Shown one piece after another: positions 34,138 through 41,511 of a DNA stretch of 64,000 nt (positions are counted from its first letter, which is position 1; each line of letters starts with the position of its first letter). Both the position numbers and the translations under genes were made by a program. The notes below the pieces were generated by a model, which was given only the letters and a program-made list of their open reading frames with translations, had not been told where the DNA came from and did no database searches. The DNA is from Zhihengliuella salsuginis (GTDB lineage: Bacteria > Actinomycetota > Actinomycetes > Actinomycetales > Micrococcaceae): the NCBI RefSeq assembly GCF_014651715.1, contig NZ_BMXK01000005.1, positions 186,001 through 250,000 of the forward strand, given 5' to 3'.

Positions 34138-35406
34138 ATGAATCGAAAATTCTCTGCCCGTGCTGCCACCGTGCTGTCCGTCGCCGCGCTCGCCCTGACC
34201 GGCTGCGGAGGCGGCGGCAGTGCTGCCGAGGGGGACCAGGTCACGCTGCGTTTCGCCTGGTGGGGTTCCGACACCCGCCATGAGAAGACCCAGGAGATGA
34301 TCGAGGTCTTCGAAGAGCAGAACCCGGACGTCGAGATCGAGGCCGAATACGGCGACTGGAGCGGCTACTGGGACAAGCTGGCCACCCAGACAGCGGCCGG
34401 TGACGCCCCGGACATCATCCAGATGGACCTCCTCTACATCCGCGAGTACGCCGAGAACGGCGTCCTGCTGGACCTGTCCGACGTCGACATGTCCGACATG
34501 CCCGAGGACCTGCGCGTCTCCGGCGCGACCGACGAGGGCGTCTGGGGTATCCCGCACGGCTTGACCGCCCTGTCGATGCTGGCGAACAAGACCATGTTCG
34601 AGGAGGCCGGGGTCGAGCTTCCCGACGACTCGACGTGGACCTGGGAGGACCTGGAGGCGAAGTCGCTCGAATTCCAGGAGAAGGGCGAAGGCTACGGCCT
34701 GACGAGCCTGCCGGCGACCATGACGCTCGAGCTCTACTTGCGCCAGAACGGCAAGGAGTTCCTGACGCCGGACGGACAGCTCGGCTGGGAGCCGGCGGAC
34801 GCAGAGGGCTACTTCGAGATGTACAAGGGGCTCGCCGATTCCGGCGCCCTGCCATCCGCGTCCGTCATCGCCGAAGACCAGCTCCCGTCGCTGGACCAGA
34901 CGCTGACCGCGACCAACCAGGTGGCGATGGCGCCGTGGTGGAGCACTCAGATGACCGCCGTGCAGGACGCCTCCGGTGACGAGTTCGAGATCCTGCGGAT
35001 GCCGACCTTCGACGGTGACGCCTCCAAGGGCCAGCTCTGGTACAAGACCTCGATGTTCTTCTCCGCCGCCGCCGACACGGACCACCCGGAGGAGGCCAAG
35101 GCCTTCATCGACTTCCTGGTGAACTCCACCGAGGCCGCCGAGATCGGCGCCACCGAGCGCGGCATGCTCGCCAATCAGACGGCTCTCGATCACATCCGCG
35201 AGGACCTGACACCGGAGGAGAATCAGGTCGCCGACTACATCACCGAGATCGAGCCCGACCTCGGCGAGCCGGTCCCGATCCCGCCGCAGGGCGTCTCCGA
35301 CTACCAGAACCTGCACTTCCGCTACGACCTCGAGGTCCTCTTCGGCCGCATGAGCCCGGCCGAGGCGGCCGAGCAGATGCACGCCGAGATGGCGGCCGCC
35401 CTCTGA
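34138..35406 (+). CDS. Sugar ABC transporter substrate-binding lipoprotein (orphan)
   Basis: A 422-residue family 1 solute-binding protein. Signal peptide with lipobox LTGC (Cys near residue 22), a Gly-rich linker, then LRFAWWGSDTRHEKTQEMIEVF, typical for oligosaccharide binders. The expected two permeases do not follow; instead there is a large hairpin and a DUF456 gene. It may serve permeases encoded elsewhere, as binding-protein genes are sometimes separated. The adjacent LacI gene and shared operator motif suggest it supplies sugar to the Gfo/Idh pathway. The ATG at 34138 follows GAGGAG. Confidence 0.9.
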   Translation: MNRKFSARAATVLSVAALALTGCGGGGSAAEGDQVTLRFAWWGSDTRHEKTQEMIEVFEEQNPDVEIEAEYGDWSGYWDKLATQTAAGDAPDIIQMDLLYIREYAENGVLLDLSDVDMSDMPEDLRVSGATDEGVWGIPHGLTALSMLANKTMFEEAGVELPDDSTWTWEDLEAKSLEFQEKGEGYGLTSLPATMTLELYLRQNGKEFLTPDGQLGWEPADAEGYFEMYKGLADSGALPSASVIAEDQLPSLDQTLTATNQVAMAPWWSTQMTAVQDASGDEFEILRMPTFDGDASKGQLWYKTSMFFSAAADTDHPEEAKAFIDFLVNSTEAAEIGATERGMLANQTALDHIREDLTPEENQVADYITEIEPDLGEPVPIPPQGVSDYQNLHFRYDLEVLFGRMSPAEAAEQMHAEMAAAL

Positions 35407-35431
35407 CCCTCCGGGTCCGGAGGGGACACCG

Positions 35432-35477
35432 CACGACGACGGTGCGCGCCGAGCGTTCGGCGCGCACCGTCGTCGTG
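35432..35477 (+). terminator. 20-bp perfect hairpin after the orphan binding protein
   Basis: Arms 35432-35451 and 35458-35477 are perfectly complementary over 20 bases with a 6-base loop (AGCGTT). No T-run follows, so termination may be rho-assisted, or the structure may protect the upstream mRNA 3' end. Confidence 0.7.
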
Positions 35478-35493
35478 GTGGAAGACTGAGGCC

Positions 35494-35994
35494 ATGGACA
35501 TCACGATCATCGCGACCATCGTTGCCGGGCTCCTGCTCCTCGTCGCCACCCTGGGCACGGTCTACCCGATCCTTCCGGGCAGCTGGCTCGCCCTGGGAAC
35601 GCTCCTCGCCTGGGCGTGGATCCTGGGGTCGACGGCGTCGTGGACGATGGGGGCGATCGCGATGGTGCTCGTGGCCATCGGCTGGTCCGCCTCCGCGGTG
35701 CTGACCGGGCGGAACCTCAAGCAGCAGCAGATACCGCACGGGTCGATCGTGGTGGCGCTGATCGCGGCGGTCGTGGGGATGTTCGTGATCCCGGTGGTCG
35801 GCCTGTTCGTCGGCTTCGGCGCCGGCCTGCTGGGCGCGGAGATGACGCGCCGCAAGGATTTCAAGGCGGCGGTCAGATCGTCGGCGTCGGCCCTCAAGGC
35901 CACGGGCATCGGCATCCTGATCGAGTTCGGCTGCGCCGCCCTGGCGACCTCGCTCTGGGTCATCGGCGTGATCTGGCACTTCGCCGCCAACTAG
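35494..35994 (+). CDS. DUF456 family membrane protein
   Basis: A 166-residue, mostly hydrophobic protein with Gly-rich helices: VYPILPGSWLALGTLLAWAW near the start and a VGLFVGFGAGLLGAEMTRR segment, both typical of DUF456. About five membrane segments are likely. The function of the family is unknown. It stands alone between the hairpin at 35432-35477 and the next small gene. Confidence 0.85.
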   Translation: MDITIIATIVAGLLLLVATLGTVYPILPGSWLALGTLLAWAWILGSTASWTMGAIAMVLVAIGWSASAVLTGRNLKQQQIPHGSIVVALIAAVVGMFVIPVVGLFVGFGAGLLGAEMTRRKDFKAAVRSSASALKATGIGILIEFGCAALATSLWVIGVIWHFAAN

Positions 35995-36085
35995 CGGCCC
36001 GCCGACGCATCGGGTCCGTCACACGCGCCCGTGAGCTTGGCGACGAACACTGGAAACCGTGCGGGCGCGCTCCTACGCTTCGAAT

Positions 36086-36526
36086 GTGAACACCGCAGCC
36101 TCCCTCCGCACCGCATTCGACCGCGCCCGCAAGTGGCTGCCCCGGGCCGAAGATCAGGGGGCGCCGCTCGGCGAGGACATCCTCCTCGCCCGGCACGGCG
36201 ACGCGGTGGTGCGGCTGAAGCAGAACCGGACGCTCGGGATCACCGTGGCCGTGCTGACCGGCGGCGGGATCGACACGGCACCCAACCGGCTCGACGCCGT
36301 CGTGCCCGCGCCTGCCCCGCCCGCCGCCCGGGCCGCGACACTGATGGGGGACTACCGGGCCGGGAGGACCGGGGTGGACCGGAACGAGGTGCGCCTCCTG
36401 GCGAAGTTCGCGGCGGCCTGGACGGCGGTGACGGTCGCAGTGTGCTCGGCGACGGCGTGGTTCGCGTTCGAGACGATGGACCCCGAGGTCCTGCAGTCCA
36501 TGATGATGGCCGGCGGCGCGTACTGA
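36086..36526 (+). CDS. Small protein with C-terminal membrane helix, unknown
   Basis: About 146 residues. The N-terminal two thirds are soluble (an RKWLPRAEDQGAPLGED segment and a VRLKQNRTLGITVAVL strand), followed by a helix AAWTAVTVAVCSATAWFAF near the C-terminus. I do not recognise a family. The start is set at the GTG at 36086 because TACGCT at 36074-36079 is a good -10 six bases before it, implying a leaderless transcript; a GTG at 36059 is the alternative. It is convergent with an Lrp gene, one base apart. Confidence 0.6.
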   Translation: MNTAASLRTAFDRARKWLPRAEDQGAPLGEDILLARHGDAVVRLKQNRTLGITVAVLTGGGIDTAPNRLDAVVPAPAPPAARAATLMGDYRAGRTGVDRNEVRLLAKFAAAWTAVTVAVCSATAWFAFETMDPEVLQSMMMAGGAY

Positions 36527-36527
36527 A

Positions 36528-36998
36528 CTACTCGGCCAGCAGGCCCGTGGTCCGGTAGGGGATGAGCTGGCGCAGGAACAGCGTGGTCGACGTGCGGGTG
36601 ATGCCGGGGCAGAGGCGGATCTTCTCGCTGACCCGGTAGAGGTGGTCGGTGTCCTTCGCGGCGACGCGCACGCGCAGGTCGGTGTCGCCCGCGGGCGCCA
36701 GGCACTCGAGGACCTCGGGGATCTCCTGCAGGGCGGCGACGGCGTCGAGGAGCCTGGACTGCTCCACCTGCGCGTCGACGGAGGCGGCGACCGTGTAGCC
36801 GAGCGCGCTGGGCGTGACGCGGATGCTGTTGGCCTGGAGCACACCCGCTGCGGTGAGCTTCTCGAGGCGGGACTGGACGGTGCCGCGGGCCAGGCCGAGC
36901 TGCTGGGCGAGCATCATGATGGGGACGCGCGGGTCGTCGTCGAGCGCGGTGAGGATGCGCCTGTCCGTCGCGTCGAGTTGATGGCTCGCTGAAGTCAT
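36528..36998 (-). CDS. Lrp/AsnC-family transcriptional regulator
   Basis: A 156-residue regulator with HTH (ILTALDDDPRVPIMMLAQQLGLARGTVQSRLEKLTAAG) and a RAM domain (GYTVAASVDAQVEQSRLLDAV). Unlike the ald-linked paralogue it has no divergent metabolic gene: upstream is the BldC-like gene. A perfect palindrome CCCACG-N6-CGTGGG lies 25-42 bases upstream of its start and may be its operator. The regulated genes are unknown. Confidence 0.88.
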   Translation of the reverse strand: MTSASHQLDATDRRILTALDDDPRVPIMMLAQQLGLARGTVQSRLEKLTAAGVLQANSIRVTPSALGYTVAASVDAQVEQSRLLDAVAALQEIPEVLECLAPAGDTDLRVRVAAKDTDHLYRVSEKIRLCPGITRTSTTLFLRQLIPYRTTGLLAE

Positions 36999-37022
36999 GA
37001 CCGTCCTAGTGCTGGGGTAGAT

Positions 37023-37040
37023 CCCACGCTAGATCGTGGG
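37023..37040. promoter_or_regulatory. CCCACG-N6-CGTGGG palindrome upstream of the Lrp gene
   Basis: Perfect 6-base arms CCCACG (37023-37028) and CGTGGG (37035-37040) with a 6-base spacer, the same geometry as the palindrome before the ald-linked Lrp gene. It is positioned to cover the promoter of the Lrp gene that starts at 36998. Confidence 0.55.
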
Positions 37041-37147
37041 GTCGCGAAGCACCGAATGTGTTGCGTGCGCACGACGACGGGGGCGAGTTGTCCACAATCG
37101 GTCAAAAGGGCTGGATGATGCCGTTTGGGGGCGGTAAATTCGTATTC

Positions 37148-37384
37148 ATGAGATTCATGCGGCTTGACGATGTTGCGGACGAACTGGACGTCAAACTCTC
37201 CCTGGTGCGGAACCTGGTGAAGACCGGAGAGCTGCCGGCCATCCAGGTGGGCGGCCGCGGGATGTGGCGAGTCGAACGCGAGGACTTCGAGAAGTACATC
37301 GACCGCCAGCGCGAGGCCGCGCGCGCCGCGGCGGAGAAGTACCGTTCGGAACACGAGACCGAGGAGAAGCAGGACTCGGCGTAG
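37148..37384 (+). CDS. BldC-like / excisionase-family small DNA-binding protein
   Basis: A 78-residue protein with a MerR-like winged HTH: MRLDDVADELDVKLSLVRNLVKTGELPAIQV followed by WRVEREDFEKYIDRQREAARA. This matches the single-domain BldC/excisionase-type proteins of actinobacteria. No integrase is nearby, so a chromosomal regulator rather than a phage excisionase is likely. The ATG at 37148 is preceded by TAAATT (37135-37140) at seven bases, suggesting a leaderless mRNA. It lies just upstream of a tRNA gene. Confidence 0.78.
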   Translation: MRFMRLDDVADELDVKLSLVRNLVKTGELPAIQVGGRGMWRVEREDFEKYIDRQREAARAAAEKYRSEHETEEKQDSA

Positions 37385-37460
37385 GCCGTCGCGCCCCCGG
37401 ATTTGTGGCGAGGGCGGTGGCGGCGCTAATCTAACGTGCATCGGCTCGTTCGCGAGCCAC

Positions 37461-37533
37461 GGGGCTTTAGCTCAGTTGGTAGAGCGTTTCGTTCGCAATG
37501 AAAAGGTCAGGGGTTCGATTCCCCTAAGCTCCA
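37461..37533 (+). tRNA. tRNA-Ala (anticodon CGC)
   Basis: Full cloverleaf: acceptor GGGGCTT/AAGCTCC including the G3:U70 pair that marks alanine tRNAs, D-loop AGTTGGTA, anticodon stem TTTCG/TGAAA (last pair G:T), loop TTCGCAA with anticodon CGC reading GCG, and T-loop TTCGATT. No 3' CCA is encoded. An intrinsic terminator follows. Confidence 0.95.
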
Positions 37534-37543
37534 CAATGTGAAG

Positions 37544-37580
37544 TTCCGGGACATCGTTCAATCGATGTCCCGGGATTTTT
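37544..37580 (+). terminator. Intrinsic terminator after tRNA-Ala
   Basis: CCGGGACATCG (37546-37556) pairs with CGATGTCCCGG (37563-37573), extended by one G:T and one A:T pair, followed by TTTTT at 37576-37580. Confidence 0.88.
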
Positions 37581-37616
37581 CTGTTTAATCGGCGGCCCGC
37601 ACGGGAGACTTCAGAC

Positions 37617-38003
37617 ATGACCAGCAAGTTCACCGAGCTCGCGATCGACTGCGCCGATCCGGAATCCCTGGCCCGATTCTGGTGCGCGGTCCTCGACTAC
37701 GAGGTGCAGGACGCCGACGAGGGACTCGTCTCGATCGGCTCGCCGCTGGAGCCCGAGGGCAAGCACCGCCCCGGCCCCGTGCCGCCCACGCTGACGTTCG
37801 CGCGGGTCCCGGAAGGCAAGGCCGTCAAGAACCGGCTCCACCTCGACGTGAACCCGACCGACCGGGAGCAGGCCGAGGAGGTCCGCCGCCTGCTCGAGCT
37901 GGGGGCCCGGCGGGCCGACGTCGGACAGGACGAGGCCAGCTGGGTCGTCCTGACCGATCCGGAGGGCAACGAGTTCTGCGTCCTGGCGAGCCGCTGCCCC
38001 TGA
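37617..38003 (+). CDS. VOC-superfamily (glyoxalase-like) protein
   Basis: A 128-residue single VOC domain: FTELAIDCADPESLARFWCAVLDYEV at the N-terminus and a terminal VLTDPEGNEFCVL strand, characteristic of the glyoxalase-like_6 subgroup. Such proteins bind metals or small molecules or act as lyases; the specific activity is unknown. The ATG is 37 bases after the tRNA terminator. It is transcribed in the same direction as the following macrodomain gene, 78 bases away. Confidence 0.87.
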   Translation: MTSKFTELAIDCADPESLARFWCAVLDYEVQDADEGLVSIGSPLEPEGKHRPGPVPPTLTFARVPEGKAVKNRLHLDVNPTDREQAEEVRRLLELGARRADVGQDEASWVVLTDPEGNEFCVLASRCP

Positions 38004-38081
38004 CCGCCATGGGTTCCCGGACGGACGCCTGAGCGCTACCATCCGGAGTCAGAGGTTGCCGGCGCGGAGGAGGCGAACCGG

Positions 38082-38621
38082 GTGGGTGCGGAACACGACG
38101 CGGCGGGCGTGCGGATCGAGCTGACGCGCGGCGACATCGCCGCGCAGCCGGATATCGACGCCGTCGTCAACGCCGCCAACGCCCAGTTGCTGCCGGGCGG
38201 CGGCGTGGCCGGGGCACTCCACCGGGCGGCCGGCCCTGAACTGGCAGCAGCGTGCCGTCCGCACGCGCCCATCCGCCCCGGCGAGTGCGTCATCACGGAG
38301 GGGTTCGCGTTGCCCAGTCAGTACGTCATCCACTGCCTCGGGCCCGTGTACGGGATCGACGAACCTGCGGCCGGGCTGCTCGCGGACTGCTACCGCAATG
38401 CGCTGCTGCTCGCCGACCGCCAGGGGCTGGCGTCGATCGCGTTCCCGGCGGTCTCCGCCGGGTCCTTCGGGTATCCGGCACGGGAGGCGGCCGACGTCGC
38501 GCTCGCCACGGTGATCACGACGGCGCCGCGGCTGGCCAGCGTTCGCCGCGTGCGGTTCGTGCTGTTCGGCGAGGAGTCGCTACTGGTGCACGAGCAGGCG
38601 CTGGCCGCCGCGACCGGGTGA
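38082..38621 (+). CDS. Macrodomain ADP-ribose-binding protein (O-acetyl-ADP-ribose deacetylase type)
   Basis: A 179-residue stand-alone macrodomain. Diagnostic segments: ELTRGDIAAQPDIDAVVNAAN with the binding Asp and Asn, the LLPGGGVAGALHRAAG loop and SIAFPAVSAGSFGYP. It should bind or hydrolyse ADP-ribose derivatives, for example O-acetyl-ADP-ribose made by sirtuins or mono-ADP-ribosyl groups. GTG start at 38082 with GGAGG upstream. No ADP-ribosyltransferase is recognisable in the window. It sits directly upstream of the four-gene effector-like cluster, but separated by its own gap. Confidence 0.9.
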   Translation: MGAEHDAAGVRIELTRGDIAAQPDIDAVVNAANAQLLPGGGVAGALHRAAGPELAAACRPHAPIRPGECVITEGFALPSQYVIHCLGPVYGIDEPAAGLLADCYRNALLLADRQGLASIAFPAVSAGSFGYPAREAADVALATVITTAPRLASVRRVRFVLFGEESLLVHEQALAAATG

Positions 38622-38765
38622 GCGTTTCGAGGTTGTCCACAGATCCGGCGGATCGTTCCTCGCCGCCGGATGGCGATTGGTACCGTACAGGGGTCGGTAT
38701 TCGTCAATACCCTTGACGAGAAGCAGTCCGGCCGCGAGCGGCCGCAGGTGGAGGGGAGCAGGGGC

Positions 38766-39110
38766 GTGGCTTCGTACGATGTCGACTTCGGGCAGTGCAA
38801 GACGATCTTCGGTGCCGCCGAGGCCGATGTGGAGACCGCGGAGACGTCCCGCCACAACATCGTCGGCGACCTTGAATCCCTGATGTCCTCGGCTCAGAGG
38901 GGGGTGCTGCGGAACGCGCTGGGTGAGCTGAAGGACGAGGCCCTGCTGCCGCAGATGGACGGCGCACGGATCCGGCTCGCGACGGCCGCTTCAGCCGGCT
39001 TCGAGATGCTGCAGATCATGAGCGAATCCGACGAGCTGATGCGGGGAGAATCCGACCGCGGGCTGGCCCGGGCCGTCGTCGACGCCCACCTCCCCGGGAC
39101 CGGCCGGTAG
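38766..39110 (+). CDS. Small helical protein, first gene of the effector-like cluster (WXG100-like candidate)
   Basis: About 114 residues, almost entirely helical: a first helical stretch around FGAAEADVETAETSRHNIV, a second around LRNALGELKDEALLPQ, and a third near LATAASAGFEMLQIM. Size and heptad-like alanine/leucine spacing suit an ESAT-6/WXG100-like partner protein, although a clear central Trp-x-Gly is absent. The GTG at 38766 is preceded by GGAGGGGAGC. It lies 14 bases before the 461-residue effector-like gene, so the two are co-expressed. The family is not recognised; the WXG comparison is inference. Confidence 0.6.
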   Translation: MASYDVDFGQCKTIFGAAEADVETAETSRHNIVGDLESLMSSAQRGVLRNALGELKDEALLPQMDGARIRLATAASAGFEMLQIMSESDELMRGESDRGLARAVVDAHLPGTGR

Positions 39111-39124
39111 CGGGCGGGCAGAAC

Positions 39125-40510
39125 ATGGTCTACATCGATGCCGGCGCGCAGCTGACGACGTGGGAGTCGCCGTCGGCGATCAGCACCGCGGCCGGCTCCC
39201 TGAAGGTGAACGGAGCGGCGTTCCACCGGCAGTTCGAATCGTCGGCGGCAACGTGGCAGGGGCTGAGCTCCGCGTATCGGGGGCCGGAGAAGGAGCGGCT
39301 CGTCGGGGCCGCGTCGCTGGCGGAGTCGCAGGCGCGGTTCGTTGCGGACGCCACGGGACTGGCGGAGCGGACCCTGAACGATCTGGCGTCCAGGTTGCAG
39401 GGATTGATCGCCCGGCGGGAGGCGCTCGTGGCCGACACCTCGGCCTTCAACCGCCGCAACTCCGAGACAGCCGCGCACGAGCTCGACGGGTATGAGGCCA
39501 ACCAGTACCGGGTCTTGGACGACGACCTGCTCCGGCTGCAGCGCGAGTACGAGGAAACGATTGAAGAGTGCGCGCGGACACTGCGCGGCGTCCGAGCCGG
39601 TCACGTGCACGAAGGCGAGTTCTACGATCACGACCTCGTGGACCTCCGGAAGGCGTCGTTCGATGCCGGGGCGGCGGTCCTGCCCGGCATCGAGCTCCCA
39701 TCGACCGCCACGGTGACCACCATGACGCACGCGGTCTGGAAGTTCGCCGACGGGCTGACGTGGGATTCGCCGCCTTCTGCCGTGACCCGGACGATCGAGA
39801 AAGGGGCCGCACTCTACGGCGTTCCGCTCTCCTCCGGCCTGGCCGGGATTTCCAATGCGCTCTTGCGGCGTTCACACTCCGGTGAGCCGTTCAGGGACCG
39901 CTTCCTGCGGGAATTCAAGTCGCGGCTCATCTCCTCGACGCCGCTGGTGGGTGACGCGGCGGCCTGGAAGGAGAGCAGGAAACACGCCCTGCCGGTTCCC
40001 GGGGTGACGGGATCGACGACCACGACGAGTGGCGCTGCCGGCGAAATGTTGAAGACCGTCTCGACTGACATCGTCGACCGGGTCAGTGGCGTCAACGCGC
40101 GTCCCCTCCTGGTGCGCACTGGTGCTGCCCTCGGGACGGCGGGCACGGCCCTGACCGTGGGGTTCGAATTCAACGACCAGTACAAGCAGAACAAGCAGCA
40201 GGTGGCGCAGGAACACCCGGAGATGACGGCGGACGAGGTCAGCACCGAGGCCGCGCACGACGCAGGGGCGAATACCCTGGGTCGAACCGCCGCCAGTATC
40301 GTGGCTGCAGCCGGTGCCGGCGCCCTCGCCGGAAGTGTCATCCCCGGGCCGGGGACCCTGATCGGTTTTGCCGGCGGAATCCTCGGTGGAATCGCTGCGG
40401 AGGTCGATTTCCTCCCGGATGTCGACGGTGACGGTCAGAAGGACAGCATCGCCGACGCTACGGGGCAGTTCTTTGAGGACAGGTGGGACGACATGAGAGG
40501 AGCAGATTAG
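39125..40510 (+). CDS. Large effector-like protein with WXG/LXG-like N-terminus and glycine-rich membrane-like C-terminus
   Basis: A 461-residue protein of unknown family. Residues ~1-160 are helical with WQGLSSAYRGPEKERL, where the Trp-x-Gly is a WXG-like turn, and long Ala/Glu/Leu helices suggesting a coiled bundle. The middle is mixed. Residues ~389-425 form a glycine/alanine hydrophobic region (AAAGAGALAGSVIPGPG, then GFAGGILGGIAAEV) resembling glycine-zipper pore or membrane-inserting segments. A DVDGDGQKD calcium-loop-like motif occurs at 432-440. No signal peptide. This architecture resembles type VII-secreted polymorphic toxins, with the next gene as possible immunity protein. Function unknown. 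Confidence 0.7.
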   Translation: MVYIDAGAQLTTWESPSAISTAAGSLKVNGAAFHRQFESSAATWQGLSSAYRGPEKERLVGAASLAESQARFVADATGLAERTLNDLASRLQGLIARREALVADTSAFNRRNSETAAHELDGYEANQYRVLDDDLLRLQREYEETIEECARTLRGVRAGHVHEGEFYDHDLVDLRKASFDAGAAVLPGIELPSTATVTTMTHAVWKFADGLTWDSPPSAVTRTIEKGAALYGVPLSSGLAGISNALLRRSHSGEPFRDRFLREFKSRLISSTPLVGDAAAWKESRKHALPVPGVTGSTTTTSGAAGEMLKTVSTDIVDRVSGVNARPLLVRTGAALGTAGTALTVGFEFNDQYKQNKQQVAQEHPEMTADEVSTEAAHDAGANTLGRTAASIVAAAGAGALAGSVIPGPGTLIGFAGGILGGIAAEVDFLPDVDGDGQKDSIADATGQFFEDRWDDMRGAD

Positions 40511-41511
40511 TGGGAGTGTTTGTTCCCCTTCAAGTGTTCGCCCTGTTGGTGGCACTGCCATGGGCTCTGGCTTGGTTCGGAAGGAGCGCCGCCTGGGTTG
40601 AAGGGCGCAAACGCGGCTGGCCCCCACTCTTCTTCTTCGCCGGTTGGTGCATGGCCGAAGGTGCAGCGCTGCATTATCTCGTGACGCCGTATGGCAGCAA
40701 CGAGGAGCCCTTGCTGAACTGGCCGCTGCTCGACGATTTCACGACGATTCTAGGTTTTGGTGGGACTTTACTCGGTCTTGTGGGGTGGCTCGTGTGGTGG
40801 CCGCGGTTCTTGCTGCCCGGGTGGGTGCAGGAGCGGCTGAAGGCGGGGGATCCCGTCCGGACGGCGCGTCCGCTGGCGGAGGTGCAGCACTTGATGACGA
40901 AGCCGCAGAACCTGGAGCCGGACTTCACGCCCACCATCGAACAGCTCTCCTTGCCGACGACGATCCGCGTGAAGACAGCGCGCTGGTGGTTCGGCGGGCT
41001 CTTCTGCTGCCTGGGGGCCCTCATGATGCTCAGCGTCTTGTTCGGGATTCCGGCGGATGCCTATTCGGAGCCGTCGGGGTCGCTGGGCGTGCTGCGTCTA
41101 CTGTCTATCGTCGGGTTGCCGTTGACTCTGTGGCTGGCTGTCTACTACCTGCGGGGCGCCGTGCGTCCGGACCACATCACACTGTCCAGTACAGGGGTTC
41201 GGGCCACCAGCTGGGGGCTCGTCTGGGACGAGATCGAGGAAGTCGAGGTAAAGGGCGACCCCACCTCTCATAAGGGACAGGTGATCGTGCGGCCGGAGCT
41301 TGTCGCCTTCTCGAGGGAGCGGGAGAACAACAAGTGGCTCTCGGGCAGGCCTTTGAGGCTGGGCGGGCTGGCGAGCGACCAGCCGTACCTCCGCTTCCAG
41401 CCGGGCACCGATATTATGCCGGGCACCCTCGCCGAGATCATTCGCCAGCTTCGAGACTGGCGCCGGGTGGAAAGCGACCACCAGCAGGACGACGGTTTCA
41501 CCCATGACTGA
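40510..41511 (+). CDS. Polytopic membrane protein with PH-like C-terminal domain, putative immunity or partner protein
   Basis: About 333 residues. Hydrophobic segments lie near 1-20, 37-60, 80-100, 158-178 and 187-205; the C-terminal ~110 residues are soluble with HITLSSTGVRATSWGLVWDEIEEVEV, a strand pattern like bacterial PH domains. The GTG start overlaps the stop of the effector-like gene (TAGTG), and the 3' end overlaps the next gene by 8 bases, so all are translationally coupled. The gene is less extreme in G/C than its neighbours. A role as immunity protein or membrane receptor is inferred from position only. Confidence 0.65.
   Translation: MGVFVPLQVFALLVALPWALAWFGRSAAWVEGRKRGWPPLFFFAGWCMAEGAALHYLVTPYGSNEEPLLNWPLLDDFTTILGFGGTLLGLVGWLVWWPRFLLPGWVQERLKAGDPVRTARPLAEVQHLMTKPQNLEPDFTPTIEQLSLPTTIRVKTARWWFGGLFCCLGALMMLSVLFGIPADAYSEPSGSLGVLRLLSIVGLPLTLWLAVYYLRGAVRPDHITLSSTGVRATSWGLVWDEIEEVEVKGDPTSHKGQVIVRPELVAFSRERENNKWLSGRPLRLGGLASDQPYLRFQPGTDIMPGTLAEIIRQLRDWRRVESDHQQDDGFTHD

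Noticed and set aside
37148-37384. Phage excisionase
   Set aside because: The fold is excisionase/MerR-like, but no integrase or other phage gene is in the window; a BldC-type chromosomal regulator fits better.
37461-37533. tRNA-Ala as an integration site (attB) for a genomic island
   Set aside because: The gene is followed by its own terminator and ordinary genes; no integrase and no second copy of the tRNA 3' end was seen.
37088-38641. DnaA boxes TTGTCCACA at 37088-37096 and 38633-38641 as a replication origin
   Set aside because: Only two copies 1.5 kb apart, no dnaA/dnaN genes and no AT-rich unwinding region; chance or minor titration sites are more likely.
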